Assembly (NCBI GenBank): GCA_024282035.1
Contig: JAMWZR010000003.1
Location: forward strand, 1-64,000
DNA: 64,000 nucleotides
Reading direction: 5' to 3'
From: Nitrosomonas sp.
Lineage (GTDB): Bacteria; Pseudomonadota; Gammaproteobacteria; Burkholderiales; Nitrosomonadaceae
The notes under the pieces are model-generated. The model was not told where the DNA came from. It searched no databases and worked only from the letters and a program-made list of their open reading frames with translations. A program made the translations under genes and the position numbers. This document shows, in pieces, positions 1 to 9,130 of this stretch (positions within the stretch are counted from its first letter, which is position 1; every line of letters starts with the position of its first letter).

Positions 1-1
1 A

Positions 2-76
2 GGTGGTGGAGAATCGTCTGGAGGTGAGGCTGCAGCAAGTGATGCCGATGCCGAAGATGATGAGGATGAAGAGTAA
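2..76 (+). CDS. C-terminal end of an unidentified protein with an acidic tail (partial)
   Basis: Only the last 24 codons are in the window, ending at TAA 74-76. They encode a Gly/Ser/Ala-rich linker and then a strongly acidic end (DADAEDDEDEE). The tail is low-complexity and does not identify the family. The position just before pstC could suggest a phosphate-linked gene such as pstS, but PstS proteins do not normally end in an acidic run, so I assign no function. The reading frame is supported only by the regular codon pattern and the in-frame stop. Confidence 0.5.
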   Translation, partial: GGGESSGGEAAASDADAEDDEDEE

Positions 77-93
77 GTAGGTCATCGCACAAG

Positions 94-145
94 TCCAGGG
101 TTGAGGGCTGAGACACAGATATGTGTCGATCGCATAAACCCTGGA
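94..145 (+). terminator. Nested hairpin between the upstream gene and pstC
   Basis: A 9-base arm TCCAGGGTT (94-102) is matched by AACCCTGGA (137-145). Inside it a second arm GACACA (112-117) pairs with TGTGTC (122-127). A run of A follows rather than T, so it is not a classical intrinsic terminator. It may slow or end transcription from the upstream gene, or stabilise its 3' end. No clear Pho box is visible between it and pstC. Confidence 0.35.
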
Positions 146-339
146 AAAAAATTACTTTTTCTGGGCGATTAGTCGAAGAAAAAGATATATCGAAATAAGT
201 AGATCATGAGCTTATACATCATGTTCTATCAGATGCCTCTTAAAAAATCTTAGAAAGCTTCAATTTGGAAAAATGAGTATCAATTTTTCCTTGATTAAAG
301 TTTCTACTAGCGTTAAAAATTGATAGAAGGGCTCTCGCT

Positions 340-1272
340 GTGACAGAAGAGTCACGTAAAAGAACTGTTCATGCCGGTAAGCTTGGTTTTAGTATGCGTC
401 GGCGCGTGCGTGAAAAGTGCATAGAAGCTATGTTATTCGCATCAGCGGTGCTATCGGTTGCTATCATGCTGGCAATTGTGGTGATGCTTGTAAAAGAATC
501 AATTGTTTTTTTTCAGCATGTGTCTATTTGGGATTTTCTGACGGATACAGAATGGACGCCATTATTTGACAATGCGCATTACGGTATTCTGCCCTTAATT
601 TCTGGAACAGTTGTAAGTTCATTAATTGCGTTAGTAGTTGCACTTCCACTTGGCACCATCATAGCGATTTATCTATCCGAATTTGCGCCCTTTTCAGTAC
701 GAGAGATGGCTAAGCCATTTTTAGAACTGCTGGGTGGAATTCCAACCGTAGTATATGGGTACTTCGCTTTACTGTTCATCACACCGCTGTTGCAATCGAT
801 TTTGCCAGAATTACCAGGATTTAGTTTGTTATCAGCGGGTCTGGTTATGGGAATAATGATTATTCCCTATGTAAGCTCAATGACAGAAGACGCTATGCGG
901 GCAGTTCCCATGAATCTAAGGGAAGGGTCGTATGCAATGGGCGCTACACGTCTGCAAACAGCATTGCGAGTAGTGATGCCGGCCGCACTTTCAGGTATTG
1001 CGGCAGCCTATATTTTGGGCATATCGCGCGCTGTTGGTGAAACTATGGTAGTGGCGATTGCGGCTGGCATGCAGCCAAATCTGACTTGGAATCCAATGGA
1101 GCCAGCTGCAACAATTACAGCTTACATCGTACAAGTCAGTTTGGGAGATCTACCACATGGAAGCATTGGATATCAGACTATTTTTGCAGCAGGATTGACC
1201 TTGTTATTATTGACATTGGTATTCAATATCATCGGACATATGCTACGTAAGCGATATCGTGAGATCTATTAA
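340..1272 (+). CDS. pstC: Phosphate ABC transporter permease PstC
   Basis: One of the two inner-membrane permeases of the high-affinity phosphate importer PstSCAB. The 310-residue protein has a basic N-terminus, a first membrane span near residues 30-55 and about five more. It carries the binding-protein-dependent permease motif in the last third (EGSYAMGATRLQ, then the GISRAVGETM segment typical of PstC/PstA). The start is a GTG with AGAAGG about nine bases upstream. pstA and pstB follow in the same direction. The substrate-binding gene pstS is not in the window and would have to lie to the left or elsewhere. Confidence 0.93.
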   Translation: MTEESRKRTVHAGKLGFSMRRRVREKCIEAMLFASAVLSVAIMLAIVVMLVKESIVFFQHVSIWDFLTDTEWTPLFDNAHYGILPLISGTVVSSLIALVVALPLGTIIAIYLSEFAPFSVREMAKPFLELLGGIPTVVYGYFALLFITPLLQSILPELPGFSLLSAGLVMGIMIIPYVSSMTEDAMRAVPMNLREGSYAMGATRLQTALRVVMPAALSGIAAAYILGISRAVGETMVVAIAAGMQPNLTWNPMEPAATITAYIVQVSLGDLPHGSIGYQTIFAAGLTLLLLTLVFNIIGHMLRKRYREIY

Positions 1273-1353
1273 GGTACAGAGAATCTCAATCAGTCGGCGA
1301 ATTATGAATCTTGATCGAAAATTAATCGGTTGTTATGTGCTAGCAGTTTTGCA

Positions 1354-2280
1354 ATGAACAATGTAAATAACTTACAAGAAATAAGAAAAATTATCAGTGT
1401 TCATAAATGCTGGGATCTAGTATTCATGATTTCTGGTATTTTGGCTCTGATGGTTGCGGTTTTGACATTTATTGCATTATTCGCTCATATGGTACTTGAT
1501 GGAGCGCCTCGATTGACGTGGGATTTTTTTACATCGTTTCCCTCTCGTCGTGCAGAATCAGCCGGTATCCTCTCAGCTTGGGTTGGAACGACACTGGTCA
1601 TGTTAGTGACCGCATTCTCGGCGGTGCCACTTGGCGTGGCTGCAGGAGTTTATTTGGAAGAGTATGCACCTAAAAACTGGTTTACAGAGATCATTGAAAT
1701 CAATGTCACAAATCTAGCTGGTGTGCCTTCCATCATATACGGCTTATTGGCGTTGGGTATGTTTGTATATCAATTGGGTTTTGGACAAAGCATACTAGCT
1801 GCTGGCTTAGCTCTAGCGTTGTTGATACTGCCTGTGGTGATAGTCGCGACACGAGAGGCAATCCGCTCGATTCCTGTAGCAATACGCGAAGGAGCCTATG
1901 CGCTGGGGGCAACCAAGTGGCAAACGGTATCAGATCATTTGTTGCCTTACTCGTCTGCAGGTATTTTGACGGGGATCATAATAGGGCTGGCACGAGCCAT
2001 CGGAGAAACTGCACCCATTATCACAATTGGTGCTCTAACCTTCATAGCTTTTCTGCCACCATCCCCAATCAAAAGTGAATTTCCATTTGTTTCATTCGAG
2101 TGGTTAACGGCTCCATTCACCGTAATGCCAATTCAAATGTTTAATTGGGTTTCGCGTCCAGAAGAAGCTTTTCAGCTAAATGCAGCTGCGGCAGGATTGG
2201 TTCTGGTTGTGATGACGCTAGCCATGAATGGATTGGCCATCTACTTACGTTATCGTATGCGGAAAAATATCAAGTGGTAG
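1354..2280 (+). CDS. pstA: Phosphate ABC transporter permease PstA
   Basis: Second permease of the Pst importer, partner of PstC. It has about six hydrophobic spans and the EGAYALGATKWQ coupling motif, which docks on PstB, followed by GLARAIGETAPI, a PstA hallmark. I chose the ATG at 1354 (308 residues). An in-frame TTG at 1330 would add eight residues but looks a poorer start. The gap to pstC is about 80 bases and the gap to pstB is very short, consistent with one operon. Confidence 0.92.
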   Translation: MNNVNNLQEIRKIISVHKCWDLVFMISGILALMVAVLTFIALFAHMVLDGAPRLTWDFFTSFPSRRAESAGILSAWVGTTLVMLVTAFSAVPLGVAAGVYLEEYAPKNWFTEIIEINVTNLAGVPSIIYGLLALGMFVYQLGFGQSILAAGLALALLILPVVIVATREAIRSIPVAIREGAYALGATKWQTVSDHLLPYSSAGILTGIIIGLARAIGETAPIITIGALTFIAFLPPSPIKSEFPFVSFEWLTAPFTVMPIQMFNWVSRPEEAFQLNAAAAGLVLVVMTLAMNGLAIYLRYRMRKNIKW

Positions 2281-2307
2281 AACATGCTAATAAATCAAGA
2301 GAGAACC

Positions 2308-3078
2308 ATGGATGTGATGCAGTACAAATCTGAAGTCAAGAGCCTCAATTTTTATTATGGGCAATTTAATGCTCTTAAAAATATCAACATGGTTTTGCAT
2401 GACAAAAAGATTACAGCATTAATTGGTCCATCCGGTTGCGGGAAGTCGACTTTCTTAAGATGCTTCAATCGCATGCACGATCTCTATCCTGGCAATAATT
2501 ATCAGGGTGAAATCATTCTACATCCTGATGACGTTAACATTCTTGCATCCAATGTTGATCCAATCGAGGTGCGAATGCGGATAAGCATGGTATTTCAGAA
2601 ACCCAATCCTTTCCCTAAATCAATATATGAGAATGTTGCATATGGCTTGCGAGTAAGAGGCATCAAGCAACGAGCCATCTTGGATGAACGTGTTGAGGAA
2701 GCATTACGGAATTCGGCACTCTGGGAGGAAGTAAAAGATAGACAACATGATTTGGCTTTTAATCTCTCAGGTGGTCAGCAGCAAAGGCTATGTATTGCGC
2801 GAGCATTGGCCACCGATCCGGAAATACTGTTATTTGATGAGCCGACTTCAGCATTGGATCCGATCGCTACTGCTAGTATCGAAGAACTGATTACTGATTT
2901 GAAAAGTAAGGTGACCATTTTGATTGTGACGCATAACATGCAGCAAGCCGCTAGAGTGTCGGATTACACGGCATATATGTATTTAGGCGAATTAATAGAA
3001 TTCAATGTAACCGATACTATTTTCATCAAGCCGAAAAATAAACAAACGGAAGATTATATTACCGGGCGTTTTGGTTAG
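2308..3078 (+). CDS. pstB: Phosphate ABC transporter ATP-binding protein PstB
   Basis: ATPase that drives phosphate uptake through PstC-PstA on the cytoplasmic face of the membrane. Visible motifs in order are the Walker A loop GPSGCGKST, the Q-loop region [12 protein letters not shown] characteristic of PstB, the signature [15 protein letters not shown], Walker [14 protein letters not shown] and the switch histidine in [11 protein letters not shown] 2308 has an AGAGAG ribosome site seven bases upstream and gives 256 residues, close to the family norm. An ATG at 2284 would give 264 residues. phoU and phoB, which often follow, are absent here. Confidence 0.93.
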   Translation: MDVMQYKSEVKSLNFYYGQFNALKNINMVLHDKKITALIGPSGCGKSTFLRCFNRMHDLYPGNNYQGEIILHPDDVNILASNVDPIEVRMRISMVFQKPNPFPKSIYENVAYGLRVRGIKQRAILDERVEEALRNSALWEEVKDRQHDLAFNLSGGQQQRLCIARALATDPEILLFDEPTSALDPIATASIEELITDLKSKVTILIVTHNMQQAARVSDYTAYMYLGELIEFNVTDTIFIKPKNKQTEDYITGRFG

Positions 3079-3108
3079 GCTGACTGACATAATTGGATTC
3101 GCATCGGT

Positions 3109-3117
3109 TGCTATAAT
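3109..3117 (+). promoter_or_regulatory. Extended -10 promoter for tpiA-secG
   Basis: The sequence TGCTATAAT is a perfect extended -10 element (TG at 3109-3110, TATAAT at 3112-3117). A convincing -35 hexamer at normal spacing is not seen, which is common with extended -10 promoters. Transcription would begin near 3124, some 85 bases before tpiA, and could continue through secG towards the tRNA and nuo genes. Confidence 0.55.
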
Positions 3118-3165
3118 ATGAGATACTCGGCATTTAATAACCGCATTTGACGGAACAAGTAATCG

Positions 3166-3186
3166 AGGGTAGCATCGACCCTTTTT
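3166..3186 (+). terminator. Short hairpin plus T run in the tpiA leader
   Basis: AGGGT (3166-3170) pairs with ACCCT (3178-3182) and is followed by a run of T ending at 3186. The stem is only five base pairs. It lies between the extended -10 at 3109-3117 and the tpiA start. It could therefore end pst read-through, act as a weak attenuator of the tpiA transcript, or both. Confidence 0.4.
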
Positions 3187-3208
3187 AAGAATTGAGATTG
3201 GAAGTAAT

Positions 3209-3961
3209 ATGCGTAAAAAGCTGGTTGTTGGTAACTGGAAGATGCACGGTAATTTGGTTGAAAATAAACAGCTGCTTGATGCACTAGTTACTGATCAAAC
3301 TGAATTGAAAAATGCACAAATCGCCGTATGTGTGCCTTTTCCGTACTTGCACTCCATAAAGGAGAACTTGCGACAAACTAATATATCCTGGGGAGCTCAG
3401 AATTTAAGCCAGTTTGATAAGGGTGCATACACAGGCGAAGTTTCAGCAAGCATGCTTAAGGATTTTGGTTGTAAATACGTGATCGTTGGACATTCAGAGC
3501 GAAGAGCTCTTTTTGGTGAAACGAATCAAGTTGTTGCAGAAAAATTTATTGCAGCTCAGAAGATGGGATTAATTCCGATATTATGTGTTGGAGAGACGCT
3601 AGAGCAAAGAGAAGATGGTCTTGCAGAAAAAATTATTGAAGAGCAATTATCAGTAGTAATCGAGTTGGCGGGAATTGATGCTTTTGATAAGTCAGTAATT
3701 GCATATGAACCAGTTTGGGCCATTGGTACGGGAAAGACAGCATCTCCACAGCAAGCTCAAGAAGTGCATGCGTCTATTCGTAAGGGCCTGAGGGATAAAA
3801 ATCGCGAGATCGCAGATGAGTTAGCTATCTTGTATGGTGGAAGTGTGAAAGCAAGCAACGCAACAGAGTTATTTGTCATGGATGACATTGATGGTGGCTT
3901 AATTGGTGGAGCATCATTGATTGCAAGTGAATTCATAAGTATCTGTCGCGCAATTAAATAA
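3209..3961 (+). CDS. tpiA: Triosephosphate isomerase
   Basis: Interconverts dihydroxyacetone phosphate and glyceraldehyde 3-phosphate in glycolysis and the Calvin cycle; a cytoplasmic TIM barrel. The 250 residues are full length. The catalytic residues are visible: Lys11 in NWKMHG, His95 in VGHSERR and Glu167 in [11 protein letters not shown]. The phosphate-binding YGGSVK and GGLIGGASL segments are also present. It starts the block tpiA-secG-tRNA-Leu-nuo, an arrangement common in Gram-negative bacteria. Confidence 0.97.
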   Translation: MRKKLVVGNWKMHGNLVENKQLLDALVTDQTELKNAQIAVCVPFPYLHSIKENLRQTNISWGAQNLSQFDKGAYTGEVSASMLKDFGCKYVIVGHSERRALFGETNQVVAEKFIAAQKMGLIPILCVGETLEQREDGLAEKIIEEQLSVVIELAGIDAFDKSVIAYEPVWAIGTGKTASPQQAQEVHASIRKGLRDKNREIADELAILYGGSVKASNATELFVMDDIDGGLIGGASLIASEFISICRAIK

Positions 3962-3978
3962 TTGAACTGGAGTTTTAA

Positions 3979-4365
3979 TTGGAAATTTTTGTTTGGGCTG
4001 CGCATGTTTTGTTTGCAGTTGTACTGATAATTTTGGTGATGTTGCAGCATGGGAAAGGCGCTGACATGGGGGCAGCTTTTGGTAGCGGTTCGGCAGGAAG
4101 TCTTTTTGGTGCGAGTGGTTCAGCAAACTTCCTAAGTAGGGCAACCAGCATCACTGCTGCGCTGTTTTTTGCAACTAGTATGGGGTTGACTTATCTTTCT
4201 GCGAATCAACCTAAAGAATCGAGCTTGATGAATAGTGTCATGGATCAAGTGGAGAATGTGGAAGCCTCTGCACCAGAGGGCAAAGAGAAAAAAAGTTTAG
4301 GTGAGAACGGAAAAAGTACAGTAGATGGATCTGAGGGTTCAAAAGCCAATCAAATTCCCGATTGA
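3979..4365 (+). CDS. secG: Preprotein translocase subunit SecG
   Basis: Small membrane subunit of the SecYEG protein-export channel. The 128 residues contain two hydrophobic spans (about residues 4-24 and 50-70). Between them is the SecG signature: LMLQ-like VMLQHGKGADMG, then the Gly/Ser-rich FGSGSAGSLFG. The tail after residue 75 is hydrophilic and variable, as usual. The start is a TTG with GGAG (3969-3972) upstream. No ATG gives a complete first span, so the TTG is preferred. Confidence 0.9.
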   Translation: MEIFVWAAHVLFAVVLIILVMLQHGKGADMGAAFGSGSAGSLFGASGSANFLSRATSITAALFFATSMGLTYLSANQPKESSLMNSVMDQVENVEASAPEGKEKKSLGENGKSTVDGSEGSKANQIPD

Positions 4366-4424
4366 TCTCCTGGATGGAGATGGTTGTCTAGCGTGAAGTA
4401 CTAATTTAAAAGCGCAGGGTAAAT

Positions 4425-4509
4425 GCCGACGTGGTGGAATTGGTAGACACGCTGTCTTGAGGGGGCAGTGGCGTAAGCTGTGCGAGTTCGAGTCTCGCCG
4501 TCGGCACCA
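4425..4509 (+). tRNA. tRNA-Leu (anticodon GAG)
   Basis: Acceptor arm GCCGACG (4425-4431) pairs with CGTCGGC (4499-4505), followed by an encoded ACCA (4506-4509). The anticodon stem CTGTC/GGCAG encloses a TTGAGGG loop, giving anticodon GAG, which reads CUC and CUU leucine codons. A long variable arm, typical of a class II tRNA, precedes the GTTCGAGTC T-loop. It sits between secG and nuoA, only about 25 bases before nuoA, so it is probably processed from a transcript that also carries nuo mRNA. Confidence 0.95.
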
Positions 4510-4534
4510 AAAAATTAATGCGAATAATATTAAA

Positions 4535-4891
4535 ATGCTTGAAAATTATTTTCCAATATTGTTGTTTCTAATTATAGGTTTCCTGGTTGGGGCAGCATGT
4601 ATATTAGGTGGTTGGTTATTAGCTCCCAATCGCCCAGATAGTGAAAAGTTGTCGCCATATGAATGTGGCTTTGAAGCCTTCGAAGATGCGCGCATGAAGT
4701 TTGATGTGCGTTATTATTTGGTGGCAATTTTATTTATCTTGTTTGATCTTGAGATTGCATTTCTTTTTCCGTGGGCAATTGTTCTCGATGAAATAGGGTT
4801 GTACGGATTTGTAGCAATGATGATTTTCCTTGGCATCCTGATTGTGGGTTTTATCTATGAGTGGATGAAAGGGGCTTTAGAGTGGGATTAG
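4535..4891 (+). CDS. nuoA: NADH-quinone oxidoreductase subunit A
   Basis: Membrane subunit of respiratory complex I, next to the quinone channel. The 118 residues have three membrane spans. The conserved segment PYECGFE lies in the cytoplasmic loop and is followed by the [19 protein letters not shown] core of the second span. The longer open frame starting inside the tRNA is not credible. ATG 4535 matches the usual MLENY-type start. First of 14 contiguous nuo genes. Confidence 0.95.
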   Translation: MLENYFPILLFLIIGFLVGAACILGGWLLAPNRPDSEKLSPYECGFEAFEDARMKFDVRYYLVAILFILFDLEIAFLFPWAIVLDEIGLYGFVAMMIFLGILIVGFIYEWMKGALEWD

Positions 4892-4895
4892 TATA

Positions 4896-5372
4896 ATGAG
4901 CATAGAAGGCGCTCTGGACAAGGGCTTTATAACAACGACACTCGATTCAGTAATAAATTGGGGGCGGACTGGTTCAATGTGGCCAATGACATTTGGTTTG
5001 GCATGTTGTGCAGTTGAAATGATGGAAACTGGTGCATCGCGTTATGATCTTGATCGTTTTGGAATTGTGTTTCGCCCTAGTCCAAGACAATCTGATGTTA
5101 TGATTGTGGCAGGCACGCTTTGCAACAAGATGGCTCCAGCTTTGCGCAAGGTATATGATCAGATGGCAGAGCCTCGTTGGGTGATTTCCATGGGATCCTG
5201 TGCAAACGGCGGGGGGTATTATCACTATTCATATTCTGTGGTGCGTGGTTGTGACAGGATTGTGCCAGTTGATATCTACGTGCCGGGTTGCCCACCCACT
5301 GCTGAAGCATTATTGTATGGAATAATCCAGCTGCAAAATAAAATCAACCGAACGAATACAATTGCCCGTTGA
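4896..5372 (+). CDS. nuoB: NADH-quinone oxidoreductase subunit B
   Basis: Carries the terminal 4Fe-4S cluster N2 that passes electrons to quinone in complex I. The 158 residues show the paired cysteines [11 protein letters not shown], then [11 protein letters not shown] and [13 protein letters not shown], which together supply the four cluster ligands. It is full length for the family. Four bases separate it from nuoA, suggesting translational coupling. Confidence 0.96.
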   Translation: MSIEGALDKGFITTTLDSVINWGRTGSMWPMTFGLACCAVEMMETGASRYDLDRFGIVFRPSPRQSDVMIVAGTLCNKMAPALRKVYDQMAEPRWVISMGSCANGGGYYHYSYSVVRGCDRIVPVDIYVPGCPPTAEALLYGIIQLQNKINRTNTIAR

Positions 5373-5378
5373 ATTAGC

Positions 5379-6005
5379 ATGACTAATACAGATAACAAAG
5401 AAGTATTGGCTGAAGTTTTGCAGCGAATTTTGTCAGAAAAGATTGTCAACATTAAAACCAGTCTCAATGAAGTAACGCTCACAATTCTCGCAAATCATGT
5501 GCGAGAAGTCAGCGAAATTCTTCGCAATGATTTATTGTTGCAATTCGATACGTTGATAGATTTATGTGGTATTGATTACTTAACTTATGGCGAGAATTTA
5601 TCCGAAAGAAATGGGTTGCAGAATAAACGATTTGCCGTCATTTATCATTTGCTTTCGGTAATTCTCAATCAGCGATTGCGATTGCGGGTGATTGCTGAGG
5701 ACGATGAGTTGCCTGTAGTTGAGTCTGTTACAGATATTTGGCCAGTGGCAAATTGGTTTGAGCGTGAAGCATTTGATTTGTATGGAATTGTATTTATTGA
5801 TCATCCAGATTTACGGCGGATACTGACGGATTATGGATTCATTGGCAATCCATTTAGAAAAGATTTTCCCATCACTGGTTATGTCGAGATGCGCTATGAT
5901 GCTGATCAAAAGCGTGTCGTCTATCAACCAGTAACAATCGAACCCAGAGAGATCACACCACATGTTATCCGCGAGGAATTTTACGGTGATGCCGGGTTTC
6001 ACTGA
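5379..6005 (+). CDS. nuoC: NADH-quinone oxidoreductase subunit C
   Basis: The 30-kDa peripheral-arm subunit, which packs against NuoD and NuoB. The 208-residue protein has the family signature ending in [12 protein letters not shown] and HPDLRRIL, with [14 protein letters not shown] and a C-terminal YEPVTIEPR-like segment (here YQPVTIEPR). In this genome it is separate from nuoD. In Escherichia coli the two are fused. Confidence 0.95.
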   Translation: MTNTDNKEVLAEVLQRILSEKIVNIKTSLNEVTLTILANHVREVSEILRNDLLLQFDTLIDLCGIDYLTYGENLSERNGLQNKRFAVIYHLLSVILNQRLRLRVIAEDDELPVVESVTDIWPVANWFEREAFDLYGIVFIDHPDLRRILTDYGFIGNPFRKDFPITGYVEMRYDADQKRVVYQPVTIEPREITPHVIREEFYGDAGFH

Positions 6006-6059
6006 TTCAAATAAAAGATTGGCGAAAGCCACAAATAGAAATAATGTTAGAAGTTTGCT

Positions 6060-7313
6060 ATGGCTGAGATACGTAATTACACCATGAATTTTGGACCTCA
6101 ACACCCCGCTGCCCATGGTGTGTTGAGATTAGTCCTGGAGTTGGATGGAGAAGTTGTGCGACGTGCAGATCCGCATATTGGGTTGTTGCATCGTGCAACG
6201 GAAAAACTAGCCGAGAATAAAACTTATCTCCAGTCAGTTCCGTATATGGATCGCTTGGATTATGTATCCATGATGGTCAATGAACATGCCTATGTCATGG
6301 CGATTGAGAGATTAATGGGTATCGAAGTGCCGCTTAGGGCTCAATACATTCGTGTCATGTTTGACGAAATAACGCGAATATTGAATCATTTGTTATGGAT
6401 CGGTGCGCATGCACTTGATGTGGGTGCCATGACGATGTTTCTGTATGCTTTCCGAGAACGAGAAGATCTCATGGATTGCTACGAGGCAGTTTCAGGTGCG
6501 CGCATGCATGCTGCCTATTACAGACCGGGTGGAGTTTACAGAGATCTTCCCGACAGCATGCCCAAGTACCAGTCATCAAAAATTCACAGTGAAAAAGAAA
6601 CACGAATTCGCAATGTTAATCGCGAAGGAACTTTGCTGGATTTTATAGAAGATTTCACAAATCGCTTCCCTACTTATGTGGATGAGTACGAGACTCTATT
6701 GACAGACAATCGAATCTGGAAGCAGCGCTTGGTCGATATCGGGGTAGTATCTCCAGAACGTGCGCTAGCACTAGGATTTACTGGGCCGATGTTGCGTGGA
6801 TCAGGCGTGGAGTGGGATTTAAGAAAAAAACAGCCATATGAAGTGTATGATCAGATTGATTTTGATATACCGATCGGTGTGAATGGTGATTGCTATGATC
6901 GTTATCTGGTAAGAATGGAGGAATTCCGTCAATCTAATCGTATTATCAAACAATGTGTGGAGTGGTTGCGTAATAATCCTGGTCCTGTGATTACCGATAA
7001 CCATAAGGTGGCTCCACCCTCTAGGGTAGATATGAAACAAAACATGGAAGAGATGATTCATCATTTCAAGTTGTTCACAGAGGGATTTCATGTGCCGCCT
7101 GGAGAGACTTACGCGGCAGTTGAACATCCGAAGGGGGAATTTGGTATTTATTTGGTATCAAATGGTGCCAATAAACCCTATCGAATGAAAATTCGTGCTC
7201 CTGGTTTTGCTCATCTGGCTGCTTTAGACGAAATGTCGAGAGGGCATATGATTGCAGATGTGGTGGCAATCATAGGTACACAAGATATTGTATTTGGTGA
7301 AATTGATAGATAA
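6060..7313 (+). CDS. nuoD: NADH-quinone oxidoreductase subunit D
   Basis: The 49-kDa subunit that forms the quinone-binding pocket with NuoB. The 417 residues begin with the conserved [12 protein letters not shown]-type segment (the HPAAHG loop touches the quinone head group). Further conserved segments are [31 protein letters not shown] and the C-terminal end in FGEIDR. Length and ends match the betaproteobacterial form. The stop is four bases before nuoE. Confidence 0.96.
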   Translation: MAEIRNYTMNFGPQHPAAHGVLRLVLELDGEVVRRADPHIGLLHRATEKLAENKTYLQSVPYMDRLDYVSMMVNEHAYVMAIERLMGIEVPLRAQYIRVMFDEITRILNHLLWIGAHALDVGAMTMFLYAFREREDLMDCYEAVSGARMHAAYYRPGGVYRDLPDSMPKYQSSKIHSEKETRIRNVNREGTLLDFIEDFTNRFPTYVDEYETLLTDNRIWKQRLVDIGVVSPERALALGFTGPMLRGSGVEWDLRKKQPYEVYDQIDFDIPIGVNGDCYDRYLVRMEEFRQSNRIIKQCVEWLRNNPGPVITDNHKVAPPSRVDMKQNMEEMIHHFKLFTEGFHVPPGETYAAVEHPKGEFGIYLVSNGANKPYRMKIRAPGFAHLAALDEMSRGHMIADVVAIIGTQDIVFGEIDR

Positions 7314-7317
7314 CAAG

Positions 7318-7791
7318 ATGTTAAGCGCTGAATCTCTTAAAAAAATAGATCACGAGATCACAAAGTATCCTGCAGATAGAAAGCAGTCGGCTGTAATGTC
7401 GGCACTTGCCATCGCGCAAGAAGAAAAAGGTTGGCTATCAAATGAGACAATTGATTTTGTTGCAACCTATTTGAATATGCCGGCAATCGCTGTCTTCGAG
7501 GTTGCGACTTTCTATAATATGTATAACCTTGAACCAGTCGGCAAGTACAAGATTACGGTCTGTACCAATTTGCCTTGTGCTTTATCTGGTAGTAATGAGA
7601 GTGCAACATATTTGAAAAAGAAACTAGGGATCGAATTCAATCAAACAACTGCGGATGGCAAAATAACCCTCAAGGAAGGGGAGTGTTTTGGAGCATGTGG
7701 TGATGCTCCAGTCTTTCTGGTTAACAATAAACGTATGTGTAGTTTTATGTCTAACGAAATGATTGATAAGTTGTTGGAGGAGTTGAAGTAA
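7318..7791 (+). CDS. nuoE: NADH-quinone oxidoreductase subunit E
   Basis: The 24-kDa thioredoxin-fold subunit carrying 2Fe-2S cluster N1a in the NADH dehydrogenase module. Cysteine pairs VCTNLPCAL and ECFGACGDAP provide the four ligands. ATG 7318 gives 157 residues, the family length. The longer frame would overlap the end of nuoD by 26 bases and is not needed. The stop is directly followed by the nuoF ATG. Confidence 0.95.
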   Translation: MLSAESLKKIDHEITKYPADRKQSAVMSALAIAQEEKGWLSNETIDFVATYLNMPAIAVFEVATFYNMYNLEPVGKYKITVCTNLPCALSGSNESATYLKKKLGIEFNQTTADGKITLKEGECFGACGDAPVFLVNNKRMCSFMSNEMIDKLLEELK

Positions 7792-9069
7792 ATGAATCAA
7801 TATCCTCAAACCTTGATGAACGGGGTTGATCCATCAGATGTCAACAACTGGCGTTTGAAAAGTTATGAGAAACGTGAAGGCTATGCTGCCTTAAGAAAAA
7901 TTCTTGCAAAAAAAATAAAACCTGAAGAGGTAATTGAAGAAGTAAAGAAATCCGCATTGCGTGGTCGAGGTGGCGCTGGATTTCCTACCGGATTGAAATG
8001 GAGTTTTATGCCCAAAGGATACGATGGGGATAAATACATTGTCTGTAATTCAGATGAGGGAGAGCCTGGAACATTCAAAGATCGCGATATCATGAGATTC
8101 AATCCGCATTTGCTGATTGAAGGCATGATTATTGCTGCCTATGCCATGGGGGTAAAAGTTGGATACAACTACATTCATGGTGAAATATGGGCAACTTATG
8201 AACGAATGGAAGAAGCAGTCGACGAAGCTAGAGCGGCAGGTTATCTTGGAAATAACATTTTAGGTTCTTCGTTTGATTTTCAACTCTATAATCACCATGG
8301 TTATGGGGCCTATATTTGTGGTGAAGAAACGGCTTTGCTTGAATCAATTGAAGGGAAGAAAGGGCAGCCACGCTTTAAGCCGCCCTTCCCAGCGAATTTT
8401 GGTCTCTACGGTAAACCAACGACAATTAATAATACCGAAACTTTTTCGTCTGTACCGTGGATTATTCGACACGGTGGTGAAAAATATCTTCAATTGGGAA
8501 AACCGAACAACGGTGGAACCAAGATTTTCTCTGTATCAGGTCATGTGAATAATCCGGGAAATTACGAGATACCACTCGGTACACCATTTTCAGAGTTACT
8601 TGAACTAGCTGGAGGGATGCGTGGTGGACGCAAATTAAAGGGCTGTATTCCCGGTGGTTCCTCAATGCCCGTTCTGCCTGGCGAAATTATGATGCAGACA
8701 GACATGGATTATGACTCCATAGCCAAAGCAGGTTCTATGCTAGGTTCCGGTGCAGTCATCATTATGGATGAGACAACATGTATGGTCAGAGCTCTTGAAC
8801 GCTTATCCTATTTTTACTTTGAAGAATCCTGCGGACAATGTACACCCTGTCGTGAAGGGACTGGATGGTTGTATCGCATTGTCAACCGGATCGAGCATGG
8901 AAAGGGAAAGCAGGAAGATCTCGATTTGTTAGATAATATTGCAAATAATATTCAGGGACGTACGATTTGTGCCTTGGGTGATGCGGCTGCCATGCCAGTT
9001 CGAGCAATGATTCAACATTTTCGTGAGGAATTTGTTCATCACATCGAACACAAGAAATGTTTGGTTTGA
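7792..9069 (+). CDS. nuoF: NADH-quinone oxidoreductase subunit F
   Basis: Binds NADH and FMN and holds 4Fe-4S cluster N3, the entry point for electrons into complex I. The glycine-rich NADH/FMN region reads [13 protein letters not shown], with [13 protein letters not shown] and [11 protein letters not shown] further on. The cluster ligands are in [12 protein letters not shown] plus the cysteine in [10 protein letters not shown]. The 425 residues are full length. The start abuts the nuoE stop with no gap. Confidence 0.97.
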   Translation: MNQYPQTLMNGVDPSDVNNWRLKSYEKREGYAALRKILAKKIKPEEVIEEVKKSALRGRGGAGFPTGLKWSFMPKGYDGDKYIVCNSDEGEPGTFKDRDIMRFNPHLLIEGMIIAAYAMGVKVGYNYIHGEIWATYERMEEAVDEARAAGYLGNNILGSSFDFQLYNHHGYGAYICGEETALLESIEGKKGQPRFKPPFPANFGLYGKPTTINNTETFSSVPWIIRHGGEKYLQLGKPNNGGTKIFSVSGHVNNPGNYEIPLGTPFSELLELAGGMRGGRKLKGCIPGGSSMPVLPGEIMMQTDMDYDSIAKAGSMLGSGAVIIMDETTCMVRALERLSYFYFEESCGQCTPCREGTGWLYRIVNRIEHGKGKQEDLDLLDNIANNIQGRTICALGDAAAMPVRAMIQHFREEFVHHIEHKKCLV

Positions 9070-9130
9070 CAGCTGAAATAGTTGTAATAATCCATTAAAT
9101 AGTTAGTAATTAATCCAAGAATTTTAGCCG

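Noticed and set aside
4457-4534. N-terminal extension of nuoA reading through the tRNA gene
   Set aside because: It overlaps tRNA-Leu and does not match NuoA; ATG 4535 gives the normal start and length.
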